DNA of 64,000 nt from Marinobacter sp. LV10R510-11A (lineage in GTDB: Bacteria > Pseudomonadota > Gammaproteobacteria > Pseudomonadales > Oleiphilaceae). Position 1 is the first letter of the stretch; each line of letters opens with the position of its first letter. The translations under genes and the position numbers were made by a program. Below the pieces are notes generated by a model, which saw nothing but the letters and a program-made list of their open reading frames with translations, searched no databases and was not told the DNA's origin. The stretch lies in the NCBI RefSeq assembly GCF_900215155.1, contig NZ_LT907980.1:248001-312000 (forward strand), in the 5' to 3' direction. This document shows, piece by piece, positions 50,487 through 60,005 of the stretch.

Positions 50487-51337
50487 CAGTCCTAGAAGCC
50501 GTCACGACACGGTTCTTCATTATTCCGCCGTACCACCACGCCGCCAGATTGTTATAGCCGAGCCAAAAAACAATAAACGCTCCGGATGAGGTATCACGGT
50601 GCCGTAGTCCCTATGGGAGGTGTTGTTGTTTGGAGTGGGCGGTCAAATTTGACCGGATGAACGTAACCAGTATTTCCCACCCCATTTCCATTATTTCTTC
50701 CGCCTGCATCAAAACACATAGTCGCGTAGGCCAATGGCCTAAGACTTTGAATTTATTGTTTAATCACAAAATTATACAGTAATTCTAGATCCTCGACACA
50801 GTCAAATCTTGTTCTGTTGTAATGGTTTCTGGGTATCAATCAAGAGCAAGAGGTTTTGGATATGGGCCTGGGGTCACTACATCACTTTGCGTTCAGATTA
50901 GTGAAAGGAAGAGCTCAGCAAGGCAGGCCTGGCAGAAATGCTGGCTCTGTTGACGCCACCGACGAATAGGAACAAGAGATGTCTTATCTTGGATTCAAGA
51001 TGTGAGTGTTCAACAAACATGGATTTTTTGAATGAGACGGTTGGCTCGCCATTACGGTTGATCCTTGGTTAGTGGATTGGGGGCCACCAGAACTGAAAAG
51101 CACGAAAAAGTGTCAACCAAAGTGAACAAACGATTGAAAATTAAAGCTATTTATACCCCAACTTCCCTTTTGAGGATCAGACCGTGTTATCTATAAATTG
51201 CGATATTCAGAGACTGATTAGTGGTCGTTACCTCTGCGAGGGTTGGAGGTGGAGTTTGCCGGCTAAAAGGAGGATCTGGATATCTCGAAATCGATATATA
51301 GCATTCAGTCCGATGAAATAATAATGGGAGAATTGAG
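50487..51337. other. 850-bp region without a recognisable gene
   Basis: No convincing coding frame, repeat or RNA is seen on either strand. The last 100 bases, A+T-rich and with GGAG before ATG 51338, should hold the promoter of the next gene. The region separates the TA patchwork from the recombinase end of the island. Confidence 0.5.
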
Positions 51338-52186
51338 ATGGAAAATACGCATCAAAATACTATTTTACAGCAGAAGTGCGTAATCGCTGTTCTGCGCCCC
51401 GGGTTTCTTCCTGAGGTTAGCACGACGGGCTCGTTGGTGGGGTTTGAGCGTTCCGCCGTTGCAAATGCTAACCAAGAAGCAGTCGAAGTATTTTTGAAAA
51501 CCACTTTGAACAGCTATATCGAGGAGAGCGATCCTGAGGGGGAATGCGTTGTAACGTCGAAGTTTTATGTCGATCCTACCGCGTCATCTGGATATACCGC
51601 GTTTTCAGTGTTGATGCTTGAGGGAATCGATGTATCGAATGAGAGGGTTGAGTATTTTAGGGCAGTTATTTCATTTTTGTGCGCTCTGCTAGTTGGCCAA
51701 GGTTCGCTTTTGAGCGAGCAGGGTTTTGACGATCGAATTTCGCCTAATGACCACAGCTTCTTTCGAGACGAAGCCCAGGGTTTTCTCAAAAAAAATGGCG
51801 GTCAGCGTGTAAAAAAAGATTTCTATGTTTACACAGGATTTGACGATCGTGAGGGCTTCTATGTGAAGGATAGGTACGCTGCGGCGGAAAATGGAGAGGC
51901 AATTTATGAAGAGGAGTATGGTCTCGCAAAACCCGATGGATACTCGCTCTCTGGAAATAAAATCTATCTGCTAATAGCCATAGATAGCAAGTTAGGTGCT
52001 CAAAAAACCACGTTTCAATGTAATCATCAAGACCATTATGACACTGTCGCGCAAGCACTGCTGAGTCGATCTCGTGTTAGGTTTACTGCTCTGCGCTCCA
52101 AAGCACCATCTGAAAATAACGTGGTTTTAAATTTAATTTCGTTAGAAATTGATGCATCGAATGATGGAAATTTCAGGCTGACATGA
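51338..52186 (+). CDS. Hypothetical 282-residue protein beside the recombinase
   Basis: The ATG has GGGAG upstream. The protein is acidic with mixed alpha/beta pattern, no signal peptide or membrane helix, and no motif I can name. It is convergent with the giant recombinase gene (31 bp between the stops). Because it sits at the mobile end of the island it could be a mobility accessory, but nothing in the sequence shows this. Confidence 0.6.
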   Translation: MENTHQNTILQQKCVIAVLRPGFLPEVSTTGSLVGFERSAVANANQEAVEVFLKTTLNSYIEESDPEGECVVTSKFYVDPTASSGYTAFSVLMLEGIDVSNERVEYFRAVISFLCALLVGQGSLLSEQGFDDRISPNDHSFFRDEAQGFLKKNGGQRVKKDFYVYTGFDDREGFYVKDRYAAAENGEAIYEEEYGLAKPDGYSLSGNKIYLLIAIDSKLGAQKTTFQCNHQDHYDTVAQALLSRSRVRFTALRSKAPSENNVVLNLISLEIDASNDGNFRLT

Positions 52187-52216
52187 ACGGTGCAGTCATT
52201 ATTAGCACACTCTTAA

Positions 52217-55200
52217 TCAAATCCGGTATGCATCGGGGGGCTCTGTTTTACTTAGACCGTACGAGGCGGCAGCAATGAGCAACGCTATTACTAGCTCATG
52301 GCTATTATGAATGCACCCCCCAAAACTTCGACTGAAGATCACTCCACCATACTGGCGCTCAAGTTTTCTTGAGTCAGACTGATAAATGCTGAATGTATCC
52401 AATTGTGGTTTTTCTCCAGTATCGGTTTCAGTCACTGGAAAGACCTTAAAGCCGTGTTGAGTCAGTCGCTCCTTTACCTGGAAATGATTTTTTCTGGCGA
52501 AAACGCCATAACTACCTTCCGGCAACTGAAACAGTTCAAGCACCAATTTGATGAGTTCGCAGTGCTCGGGTTTGCTCATTAATAGCTGCCCATTTCGTCC
52601 AACAAGCGCCGGTACATGCTCGATGGACGGAAGCAAAGCGGCTTGCTGCAGGTCATCATGACGTGGAAAGCGAGCTGTTTGGTCAATTAGCCGAACCCAT
52701 GCGTCCGGTGTGATTTTCTCTAAGAGAAGATTTGGGTGCTTATCACCATACTCTTGCACTATTTTCTGCTTGGCGACATCAAAGACTTTAAATCGATGTC
52801 TACGGTTTACTCTGTCGACCAACCAGTCCAGAGATTTGAGAGAACCGGGGCGCAATTGCAGAACAGCTTCGGTACGATTATAGCAATACCCTAGAGCTCG
52901 GAGTCGCAAGGCCTGTGCAATATTTCTGGGCGTCGGGAGCTGTGTTGGGAGCAGCGGGAAATCAGTGTCATCTGATTGTAGCTTTTGGATGGCCCACTCA
53001 TGAATTTGTATTGCGTTGGGTATCGTCCGAACCCGAATATTGCGCACCGGTGTCAGATTATCTGCCCATTCCGTTATCAGGCGATTATACGATTTGAAAC
53101 CGGTATTTGGAGTGGCGTGCCCCATCGCTCGTGCCAGGGCCATGGCTGAGCGCCTAGTCGAGGAATCATTTTGTCCCAAGATGACTGTGCGAATCTGATC
53201 CGGCATTAGGTGACCTGTCAGCTTTTGGGTCAAAGGCAATTCAAGTCCGAATAATACTGAGCCCAATATGTTATAGAAGCTGTGTCTCGCATGATGAAGC
53301 GTCATCATCGGGTTTCCGGTCACTTGTTTGAGTGACTGGGAGATAGCGCTTGAGATGTTGTACTGACCAAGCGGTGTTATATCCAATTTTCCATTAACGA
53401 TTGCGCATAAAATAGGGGCTCTCGGAGTATGACCCGCTAGGCTGTCATGACGACTGAGAACAGATTCTATTGTTGATTGCTCTCGATCCGATAAAGGGAA
53501 CATTAACGGCACCGCCCGCCGGCTGCTTGGTCGTTTTAGTTCTCGGTACTCGTTGTTTCTGACTAAAACCCAGTTTAACTCTCCGGATTCACACCAGTCG
53601 GCTCGCTGCAGGCCAATGGCCTCCTGGGCCCGCAAGCCAAAGCGAAATGCCAAAATTAAAACGAAAGCTATGAGCAAGGCTTGATCAGAAGACGATGAGG
53701 TACTGTTGAGAATTAGTTGAAGGCATCTCTGATACTCATCTCCAGAAAACAGCCCTGGTCGAACCGAACGCCTCTTACTACCTAAATCAAGATCCTCCCA
53801 AATGGGTTCTGCAATACCGCGTTCGCTGGCCCATCGAAAAAACTCCTGCAGGCGGGCTCCGAAATAATCTAGCTCCGTTCGATTGTTGCGCTTGAGAATG
53901 ATCATGTCAGAGCACAAAGAGGTGATGTCTTCCTCGTCGAGAGCGCTCAGATTGACTTCATAGGCCAAGCCCTGGAAAGGCTCGCTCAATGCGTTGAGAT
54001 AGCGTTCGGCCGTTGCTGCAGCGTAAGCGTTATAGCTTGTGTGCTGCCGGCCTTTACCGCGCTTGATTCGGTCTGCAAGCCAATAACCAACGTGCAGCAC
54101 CGCTGAGCTTACGTCTGTTTTTCTCTTTGAAGTAAAACGTTCAATAACATCGGCGGTCTCACGAGCAGTAGCCTTCGTGTAGTTTTTCAGTAAATCCCGA
54201 ATGTCTTGAAAAAAAGCCTTGGCGCTGGCGTACAGATGGTCTTTATCGGTGCTCCCTATTTTCAGGACAGGGAGAGCTAAGGCTTGGGCGGTGATAGCAG
54301 GGATTTCTGCCGCAGGCGTATCGGGGAGTTGATACGAAACACCATCGCTCAATCGGAAATAATCAACGAGACTGCAACTAGTTGGCGGTTGTCGGCCACT
54401 CAACGCCGCTGATACCGCACCCGGTAGCTGGATGAGGCTGGCTTGATTTATGAGAGTTGCGAGTTCTCTGAAGAGCCACTTGGTTGTGCCCGTATTTTTC
54501 TCGGTTTGAGGACAGGCTGCTGTTTTTTGAAGAATGTCAGACAGGGACTGTAATCGCACAGAAGAGAGCGGCTTGTTCAGATCAATCTTGGATTTGATGC
54601 CCTTGCCATAGCTCAGCAGCGTTGCAGTCTTGTAGTCAATTTCGTGTCGTTGAACCGGTTGCGAATAACTCTCATGATCAAGGTCCTCGTTGTATTCGAA
54701 GTAAAACCTTTTCTTATGCTGAATCAGGCGGTAGTGAACGCCCTTAACAACATCTTCAAGCAAGTCCGGATATGCCAAGTATTTATCAATCGCGAGGAAC
54801 GCCGCAGCGAGTATCAGCGCCTCTGATTTAGAAACGTTTGCTTTATCGATAGCACGCTTCGTTTGTTGTACCCACTTGTCGAGTTTCGTTTTTGTTGCAA
54901 GTGCCGCAGGGCTTCGATCCGTTAACAATGAGCGCTCGTTTTCAATAGCCGTCATTCGGCGACGAATTCCGCTCGACTGCGAAGCGCCAAGACTGTCTAA
55001 GCGATCAATCATAACCGCATAGCGGGTCGCAGCATTTGGATGAGGTAGCCCATTCTCCCGCAAGAGCATCAGGTTGCTTATCTGTTGGATCTGATCCTCG
55101 TCAAGCTCTTCCAGCGCTTTTGGACCTAAGAAAAGATCTAAATCGTCATTGGCAGCTTGCTCGGCTCTCTCGCTTGCAAGAACACGATTTTGCCGTCTTT

Positions 55201-57682
55201 TTTCTGCGCCAAAAAGTTGGGGCTCTTGGTAACCTGAATCCTCGTGCTCCAGAGTCTCGCTGAAGGCGGGTTGCGGTGAACTAGCTGTTGTGAGCCGGAA
55301 ACCTAGCTGATCGAACACATCATTAACGGTCTGCTGATATGTTTTGTAATCACTCAGCCAGCAGCGAGCCGACTGATCACTGTAGGTTCCGACACCGCGT
55401 TCCGCGTGTCCCATCCACCCATCAATAACTTCGGGGTGCACCCCTTCGCGCGCTAATTTCTGAGCGTATCGATGCCGGAACAGGTTCGGAGGAAGCGGCC
55501 AACGAAACAGGCCTTTCCCAGGTATCTTTGAATCTGTCACTGAGTGCCAATGAGCTGTGTCGTCCAGCAGGAAGAACAGCGGTAGTTTGCTCGACGGCTT
55601 TTCACGTAATCGCGTTATCTCAGCGGCAAAGCTAGGACGAATGGGCTCTACAGCGTTAGCCAAATGCGCCAGATGTGCTTGATAAAGGGTGACGAGTTGC
55701 AAAGCAGTCTTGGGCAGGGGAACAAGGCGTCCGTTATGAAGGCCTTCGTCCGCTTTGTCGTTTATGAAAACAGACGGTGGATCTGCACAGAAATGGGTAA
55801 TCGATTCAAACGGATCGGTGAGGTGCCGGCATCCCGTGGCGGCGTACAGGGCCATCACACAATAGCGCGCAAGAGTATTGTGATAGACGATGATGCCATC
55901 AGATCTTGTCTTATCCAGAGTTTCAGTTGCTTGGGAGATCTGGTCGATTAGTAATGACTCTAGTGGAGCCAATAGGCTACCCAGCAGATTTACTCTCGAG
56001 CCAGATGCTTCGGTCGTACCTTTGAGCGGAAGGTTGAAACCACTCTCGACCGCTTTGATGTCCCAGTTAGCGTACCCGCAAGCAGCGGGCAATGCGGCTC
56101 GGGGGTGGGCTGAGCTAAGTCGTGCAAGGGAATGATCGCCAGAATGGTTAACGATTTTTTGGGGTTGAATGTTAGCGAGCTTGGCACTCGTTAGCCGCGG
56201 GAAGTGATTCTTGGCATGCTGGGTAAACCAAGCGGAAGGCTCTTCTGTAGAGAGTTGGTGCCAGAGCTCGTGAAGGGAGCGCGTGAATTCCTGTGTGTCT
56301 GATGCGGCTGCGTGCAGCGCCTGTTGCACAACCTCTGGTATCTGAAGTGCCAGATTTTGCTCGAAGGGCTCTATCCACGATTGCGTGCTTTCATCGGGCG
56401 CCCACGAATTGTGCCTGCTCGGAGACTGGCGGTGGGCTATTGCGAAATCTGGCGATAAAGCCCACTCGTCTTCAGATACTGAAGAGATTGAAAACTCAAG
56501 CACAAAGGGTAAAGAGCGGGACAAGCGGGTAGCGAGCCAAACGACAGCAGCACCAAGGCGGTCAAGCAGATTGGGGGAAACCAGCATACAGCCAAGCCAC
56601 GCCTCTAACGCCGCTACTTCTGGAGGCAACACTTTGTCCCAGCTCCATGGTAAGTAGTGAGATAGCTCGGTCGTTTGGAGCAAGATGCTTTGCCCCGTCA
56701 GTCGTTGTTTTTCTGGAGTGTCATCTGGATCTACGGAATACAGCAGAGCGGGTTCCGCGTCGTCGTCGATGTCTGCACTATGCTCGCAGAGCAGATCGAA
56801 GCTTTGGTAGCTGAACTCCCCTATTTGTTGCGTCCGCGGAAGTCGGTCTCGATTAAAAAAGTAGGAGACGCTCTCACAGGGCAGAGAAGACCACGCCTCC
56901 AATTCGAATGGCTCGCAGTAGCCTTCTGCGACTTGAGCCAGCGAGACCAGGAATCGTTTAGCACTGATGTCCTCTGACTGAACTTGAAGTTCGGCGGCTG
57001 CGTTTCTGAGCGCGAGGGTGAACCTGTCGAAAGTGAATGGTTGCACGCCTATAAGACGCTTTGCACGCTCAAGGGTTCTATCGATGATCAGCCAGTTTTT
57101 GTGATAAGTATCTTGAGTGAGATAACTGGCTAGCTTTTGTGTTCCCTTGTCACTTAAGCAGTGTCTGTTGCTGGCTCGTTCAAGCGACTGGACAATCAGC
57201 CAGACTCTAAGAGCTCTGCGGAGGTGATATTGCTCTTCAGAGCAGTCAGCCGCCAACGGGTTAATCATTAAGCATAATAGGAAATGTTTTTTTCCAATGT
57301 CCGCACCCAAGTCACGCAGTTTTTTCTTAGTTTGGTTGGCATTTCCGGCGTGGGGCATCGACGGATATTTCCGATGAATATCGGGACTGACCTCGTAGAG
57401 CCCACGCAGTTTAGATAGCTGTGCGATGAATGGATTAGTGATCCATGCACTGAGTATATTGATTGACTCGGGGTGGGAGAGTTCTTGGCTCAAGTTACCG
57501 ATAACAGTAAAATGTTTGGAAAACCCGAAGGTGAGGGCGACAACTTCAAGCGCTTCGGTGATGCTATGACTTTGGGCCCAAGCATGGAGGTTGTCGTATT
57601 CGGGGCTCGAAAGCCTTACGGTCGTTTTCAAAACTTCCCCGTCGGCATTTCTGTGCCAATTTTGATTGTCGTAATCTGTCAT
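52217..57682 (-). CDS. Giant protein with two tyrosine-recombinase domains (island integrase)
   Basis: A 1821-residue protein. Domain 1 (about residues 600-770): Arg in ATGCRHLTD, then FRHRYAQKLAREG and WMGHAERGVGTYSD with the candidate nucleophile Tyr; the first His of the HxxR box is replaced by Asn. Domain 2 (about 1320-1540): GLRAQEAIGLQ, HHARHSF and AMGHATPNTGFKSY, a complete R-HxxR-H-Y set. The N-terminal 600 residues and the roughly 280 residues after domain 2 have no motif I recognise. Ordinary integrases have one such domain in about 400 residues. The start lies 95 bp from the tRNA-fMet fragment, as for an island integrase. Possibly related to the recombinases of the Gamma-Mobile-Trio elements, untested. 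Confidence 0.75.
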   Translation of the reverse strand: MTDYDNQNWHRNADGEVLKTTVRLSSPEYDNLHAWAQSHSITEALEVVALTFGFSKHFTVIGNLSQELSHPESINILSAWITNPFIAQLSKLRGLYEVSPDIHRKYPSMPHAGNANQTKKKLRDLGADIGKKHFLLCLMINPLAADCSEEQYHLRRALRVWLIVQSLERASNRHCLSDKGTQKLASYLTQDTYHKNWLIIDRTLERAKRLIGVQPFTFDRFTLALRNAAAELQVQSEDISAKRFLVSLAQVAEGYCEPFELEAWSSLPCESVSYFFNRDRLPRTQQIGEFSYQSFDLLCEHSADIDDDAEPALLYSVDPDDTPEKQRLTGQSILLQTTELSHYLPWSWDKVLPPEVAALEAWLGCMLVSPNLLDRLGAAVVWLATRLSRSLPFVLEFSISSVSEDEWALSPDFAIAHRQSPSRHNSWAPDESTQSWIEPFEQNLALQIPEVVQQALHAAASDTQEFTRSLHELWHQLSTEEPSAWFTQHAKNHFPRLTSAKLANIQPQKIVNHSGDHSLARLSSAHPRAALPAACGYANWDIKAVESGFNLPLKGTTEASGSRVNLLGSLLAPLESLLIDQISQATETLDKTRSDGIIVYHNTLARYCVMALYAATGCRHLTDPFESITHFCADPPSVFINDKADEGLHNGRLVPLPKTALQLVTLYQAHLAHLANAVEPIRPSFAAEITRLREKPSSKLPLFFLLDDTAHWHSVTDSKIPGKGLFRWPLPPNLFRHRYAQKLAREGVHPEVIDGWMGHAERGVGTYSDQSARCWLSDYKTYQQTVNDVFDQLGFRLTTASSPQPAFSETLEHEDSGYQEPQLFGAEKRRQNRVLASERAEQAANDDLDLFLGPKALEELDEDQIQQISNLMLLRENGLPHPNAATRYAVMIDRLDSLGASQSSGIRRRMTAIENERSLLTDRSPAALATKTKLDKWVQQTKRAIDKANVSKSEALILAAAFLAIDKYLAYPDLLEDVVKGVHYRLIQHKKRFYFEYNEDLDHESYSQPVQRHEIDYKTATLLSYGKGIKSKIDLNKPLSSVRLQSLSDILQKTAACPQTEKNTGTTKWLFRELATLINQASLIQLPGAVSAALSGRQPPTSCSLVDYFRLSDGVSYQLPDTPAAEIPAITAQALALPVLKIGSTDKDHLYASAKAFFQDIRDLLKNYTKATARETADVIERFTSKRKTDVSSAVLHVGYWLADRIKRGKGRQHTSYNAYAAATAERYLNALSEPFQGLAYEVNLSALDEEDITSLCSDMIILKRNNRTELDYFGARLQEFFRWASERGIAEPIWEDLDLGSKRRSVRPGLFSGDEYQRCLQLILNSTSSSSDQALLIAFVLILAFRFGLRAQEAIGLQRADWCESGELNWVLVRNNEYRELKRPSSRRAVPLMFPLSDREQSTIESVLSRHDSLAGHTPRAPILCAIVNGKLDITPLGQYNISSAISQSLKQVTGNPMMTLHHARHSFYNILGSVLFGLELPLTQKLTGHLMPDQIRTVILGQNDSSTRRSAMALARAMGHATPNTGFKSYNRLITEWADNLTPVRNIRVRTIPNAIQIHEWAIQKLQSDDTDFPLLPTQLPTPRNIAQALRLRALGYCYNRTEAVLQLRPGSLKSLDWLVDRVNRRHRFKVFDVAKQKIVQEYGDKHPNLLLEKITPDAWVRLIDQTARFPRHDDLQQAALLPSIEHVPALVGRNGQLLMSKPEHCELIKLVLELFQLPEGSYGVFARKNHFQVKERLTQHGFKVFPVTETDTGEKPQLDTFSIYQSDSRKLERQYGGVIFSRSFGGCIHNSHELVIALLIAAASYGLSKTEPPDAYRI

Positions 57683-57777
57683 TAATGGATCTCGCGCGCA
57701 GCAACTTATCTCTGTAGAATATTAGTTAACTGTACGATTTAAAGCAATTAATGGCAATTAAGAACAAAAAAAGTGTG

Positions 57778-57836
57778 CTAGTTCTGTCCGTCTCATAACC
57801 CGAAGGTCGTAGGTTCGAATCCTGCCCCCGCTACCA
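57778..57836 (+). other. 3' half of tRNA-fMet, likely attachment site
   Basis: From 57792 the sequence CTCATAACCCGAAGG followed by a T-arm with GGTTCGAATCC and CCCCCGCTACCA equals the 3' half of an initiator tRNA: CAT anticodon, the three G-C pairs expected in its stem (CCC side), T-loop and encoded CCA. The 5' half is missing: the bases before the anticodon loop do not pair. Such a displaced tRNA 3' end marks one end (attR/attL) of an integrated element. CTAGTTCTGTCCG just before it recurs at 40381 and 41568. Confidence 0.85.
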
Positions 57837-57845
57837 TATAAAAGG

Positions 57846-57880
57846 AAGGCAGATCAGTAACTTACTGGTCTGCCTTTTCT
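57846..57880 (+). terminator. Hairpin terminator after the tRNA fragment
   Basis: AAGGCAGATCAGTAA (57846-57860) pairs with TTACTGGTCTGCCTT (57862-57876) apart from one mismatch-type pair, followed by TTCTTG. It fits an intrinsic terminator of the tRNA gene kept with the attachment site. Confidence 0.7.
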
Positions 57881-57907
57881 TGCTTCTGACTTCCGGATTT
57901 CCGGCTG

Positions 57908-58800
57908 CTATAAGAAAACTTCCTTCAGGGAAAGCCTATTAGTTGTGATCCGCTCGGCCCCCGTTGCTGTAATGCGCACCGTTTCGCTGAAACCGATGCC
58001 AAACTCGCCCGGCTTGCGCAGGCAGATCGGCAGATGAAACACCATGTCTTCTTCCAGAATTGCCTCGTTGTCGGTGGCTATGAACATTGAGCCGGCGACC
58101 CAGGATGGCGGAAACGCCGCGCCAACCGGATAGCCAAATACGCCGGAGAAAAAGGCACGATCGACAATCGGCGCCAGTGCGGCCTCGCCGGCGCGGGCTG
58201 CTGAGGCGAAGCTTGACCGACGACGGCGGTACGCATCATTGGCGCGGTGTAGCGCCGGCGAACCGCACCTAATTCGGTGAACACCACATCACCGGGTGCA
58301 ACCTCATAACCAGCATGATTGGTATGGATGATGCCGCTGCGCGCCCCGGTCGTCACAATCGGTTGCATGCTCATGAATTCGCTGCCAGCCCCCAGCATGG
58401 AACTGGCACCGGCCCTGGCGATTTCATGGTCGACCACGCCCGCTTCGGGAGCTTGCCACGGATAGCCGATAACGTCGTCCACCCGGCTCAGACACACTGC
58501 GGGACCGATCTCGATGGCCGGCACGAACAGAACTGTTCGATCGCTTGCGACCAGTAGCACGCACTGAACCGAGACCTCGAAGGTAGTATATCCGGTCAGA
58601 TAACACAGTTCTCCAGCGTCGGTCAGTAGCAGCAGATCAAATCCGGCTTCAGCCATCCCCCGACGAACGGAGGCGAGCCGTGCCTCGTATTCATTCGGCT
58701 CGAACGCCAGTACGGGATCGGGAAACCTAGACTGAAGTTTGTCGCGGTAGGTACGGTAATCCATGGAATGTCGTAACCACAGTGTCCGTCGGCGGCTGCG
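57908..58800 (-). pseudogene. Decayed M24 peptidase, ectoine hydrolase (DoeA)-like
   Basis: From about 58765 downwards the frame encodes an M24-type protein (YRTYRDKLQSRF, LLLTDAGELCYLTGYTTFE, then VVFTELGAVRRRYTAPMMRT). Near 58200 it shifts: the continuing frame to the stop at 57908 encodes ARAGEAALAPIVDRAFFSG and EEDMVFHLPICLRKPGEFG, the typical C-terminal part. About 50 residues in the middle are missing as well. Homologues are about 390 residues. It is therefore inactive. Confidence 0.8.
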
Positions 58801-58820
58801 ATACTGGTCTGTCAGCGCGT

Positions 58821-60005
58821 TCAAATCGGGTTGATGGTCGCGTTTAACGGGATCGTCGCTATTTTCCGGTGCCACTCTAGAATAGCCAGATGCACAGTGG
58901 TTTCCGGGAGGAATTCTTGTTCCAGCCTCCCGCTCTGCAAGTGCTTCAGGTCTGTGAAAAATGCCTCCTCCTCCGGTGTAAGGCCATCAAGTGGAACGCG
59001 CTCTGATACCTGTGGCTCCGGGACAGCCCTTCCAGCTGAAAATGCCTTGAAAATCGCTCCATTCATTAAAAGAGGTTGTAGCTCAGGTTGATGCTGCCTG
59101 GCTCGAGCCAGCATGGTTAAGCCCCAGGTGTCGATGTCACCCCAGTAGGCAATTTTCTTTTCCTTAAGCCAGGTTGCCTGCATCCACGCTAGGTTCATTC
59201 CTGCACCCAGTATGGCTAAGGTGTTCTGAAGGTTTGGCAGTTGGTGGAGGCAGCGCTCGTTTTCAACGATTAGAATAACGGCCCCGGGCAGGGCCTTAGA
59301 CATCAGCTCTTTTGCTCTGATGCGTAGCTGTGAAAATGGAAGCAAGCCGCCATCAAGATCGGCAACCAGCAGCCAATGATGACCTTCATCTTCGGCTCCA
59401 AGAAAGGTTTCCAGCCCCTGTTCACTCGCTTGGTCATGGAACAGGATGTCCAGCATCTGGATAAGTACCTGACGGTTTCGTTCAAAAAATTTACTATCGA
59501 TCCCGGCCATCGATAGTGCCCTTAGCGGCCTGCCCTCCGCGCAATCCGGTGTCAGGCAGCTCGCCAGTTTGGCTGCTTGAATCACCTCCTTCTCTGGCCT
59601 GTCGAGTATCAAGCGACGTTTGCGGATCACAAGGCGATGAAAACGCTCATCGATTTCCGCTACTAAGCGGCTTAGAGATTGATATTCGCTGCGAACTTCG
59701 GAGCTATTCGCCGCCTCAATCCACTCAGTGGGCGAGTGCAGAGTCCAGTGAGTCGGGACGTTGACCTCTTCACTCGCACCGCGAAAGCGCTGGGATTGCC
59801 ACACAACTTTTCCTACAGTTACGCTGCGCCAAAGATGCAGGTGTTGCCGTACCTGATTGAGGTCTTCGGTGATCGCCCGTCCAGTCGGCTTGCCGATCGA
59901 AAGCCGAAGGGGCCAGCTATCTGCGCTGAACAGACGCTGCTCCCGAAGGTCGGCGTTTTGCCATTGCCGGGCCAGCTTCACGGCCAGATCAGCTGGGGAT
60001 TTCAT
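58821..60005 (-). CDS. jetD: Wadjet protein JetD (TOPRIM nuclease subunit)
   Basis: The 394-residue protein matches JetD (DUF3322/DUF2220): an N-terminal DNA-binding part and a C-terminal TOPRIM-like domain with VENERC near residue 250 and YWGDIDTWGL near 292, which supply the metal-binding Glu and Asp-x-Asp. In Wadjet, JetD cuts circular plasmid DNA after the JetABC SMC-like complex has extruded it. It overlaps jetC by 17 bp. The gene looks complete. Confidence 0.9.
   Translation of the reverse strand: MKSPADLAVKLARQWQNADLREQRLFSADSWPLRLSIGKPTGRAITEDLNQVRQHLHLWRSVTVGKVVWQSQRFRGASEEVNVPTHWTLHSPTEWIEAANSSEVRSEYQSLSRLVAEIDERFHRLVIRKRRLILDRPEKEVIQAAKLASCLTPDCAEGRPLRALSMAGIDSKFFERNRQVLIQMLDILFHDQASEQGLETFLGAEDEGHHWLLVADLDGGLLPFSQLRIRAKELMSKALPGAVILIVENERCLHQLPNLQNTLAILGAGMNLAWMQATWLKEKKIAYWGDIDTWGLTMLARARQHQPELQPLLMNGAIFKAFSAGRAVPEPQVSERVPLDGLTPEEEAFFTDLKHLQSGRLEQEFLPETTVHLAILEWHRKIATIPLNATINPI

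Noticed and set aside
28300..50500. Integron gene-cassette array
   Set aside because: Many small TA modules suggest cassettes, but genes lie on both strands, no attC-like inverted core sites (RYYYAAC/GTTRRRY) recur after each gene, and there is no integron integrase.
57778..57836. Functional tRNA-Met gene
   Set aside because: Only the 3' half from the anticodon loop is present; the bases 5' of it cannot form the acceptor, D and anticodon stems.
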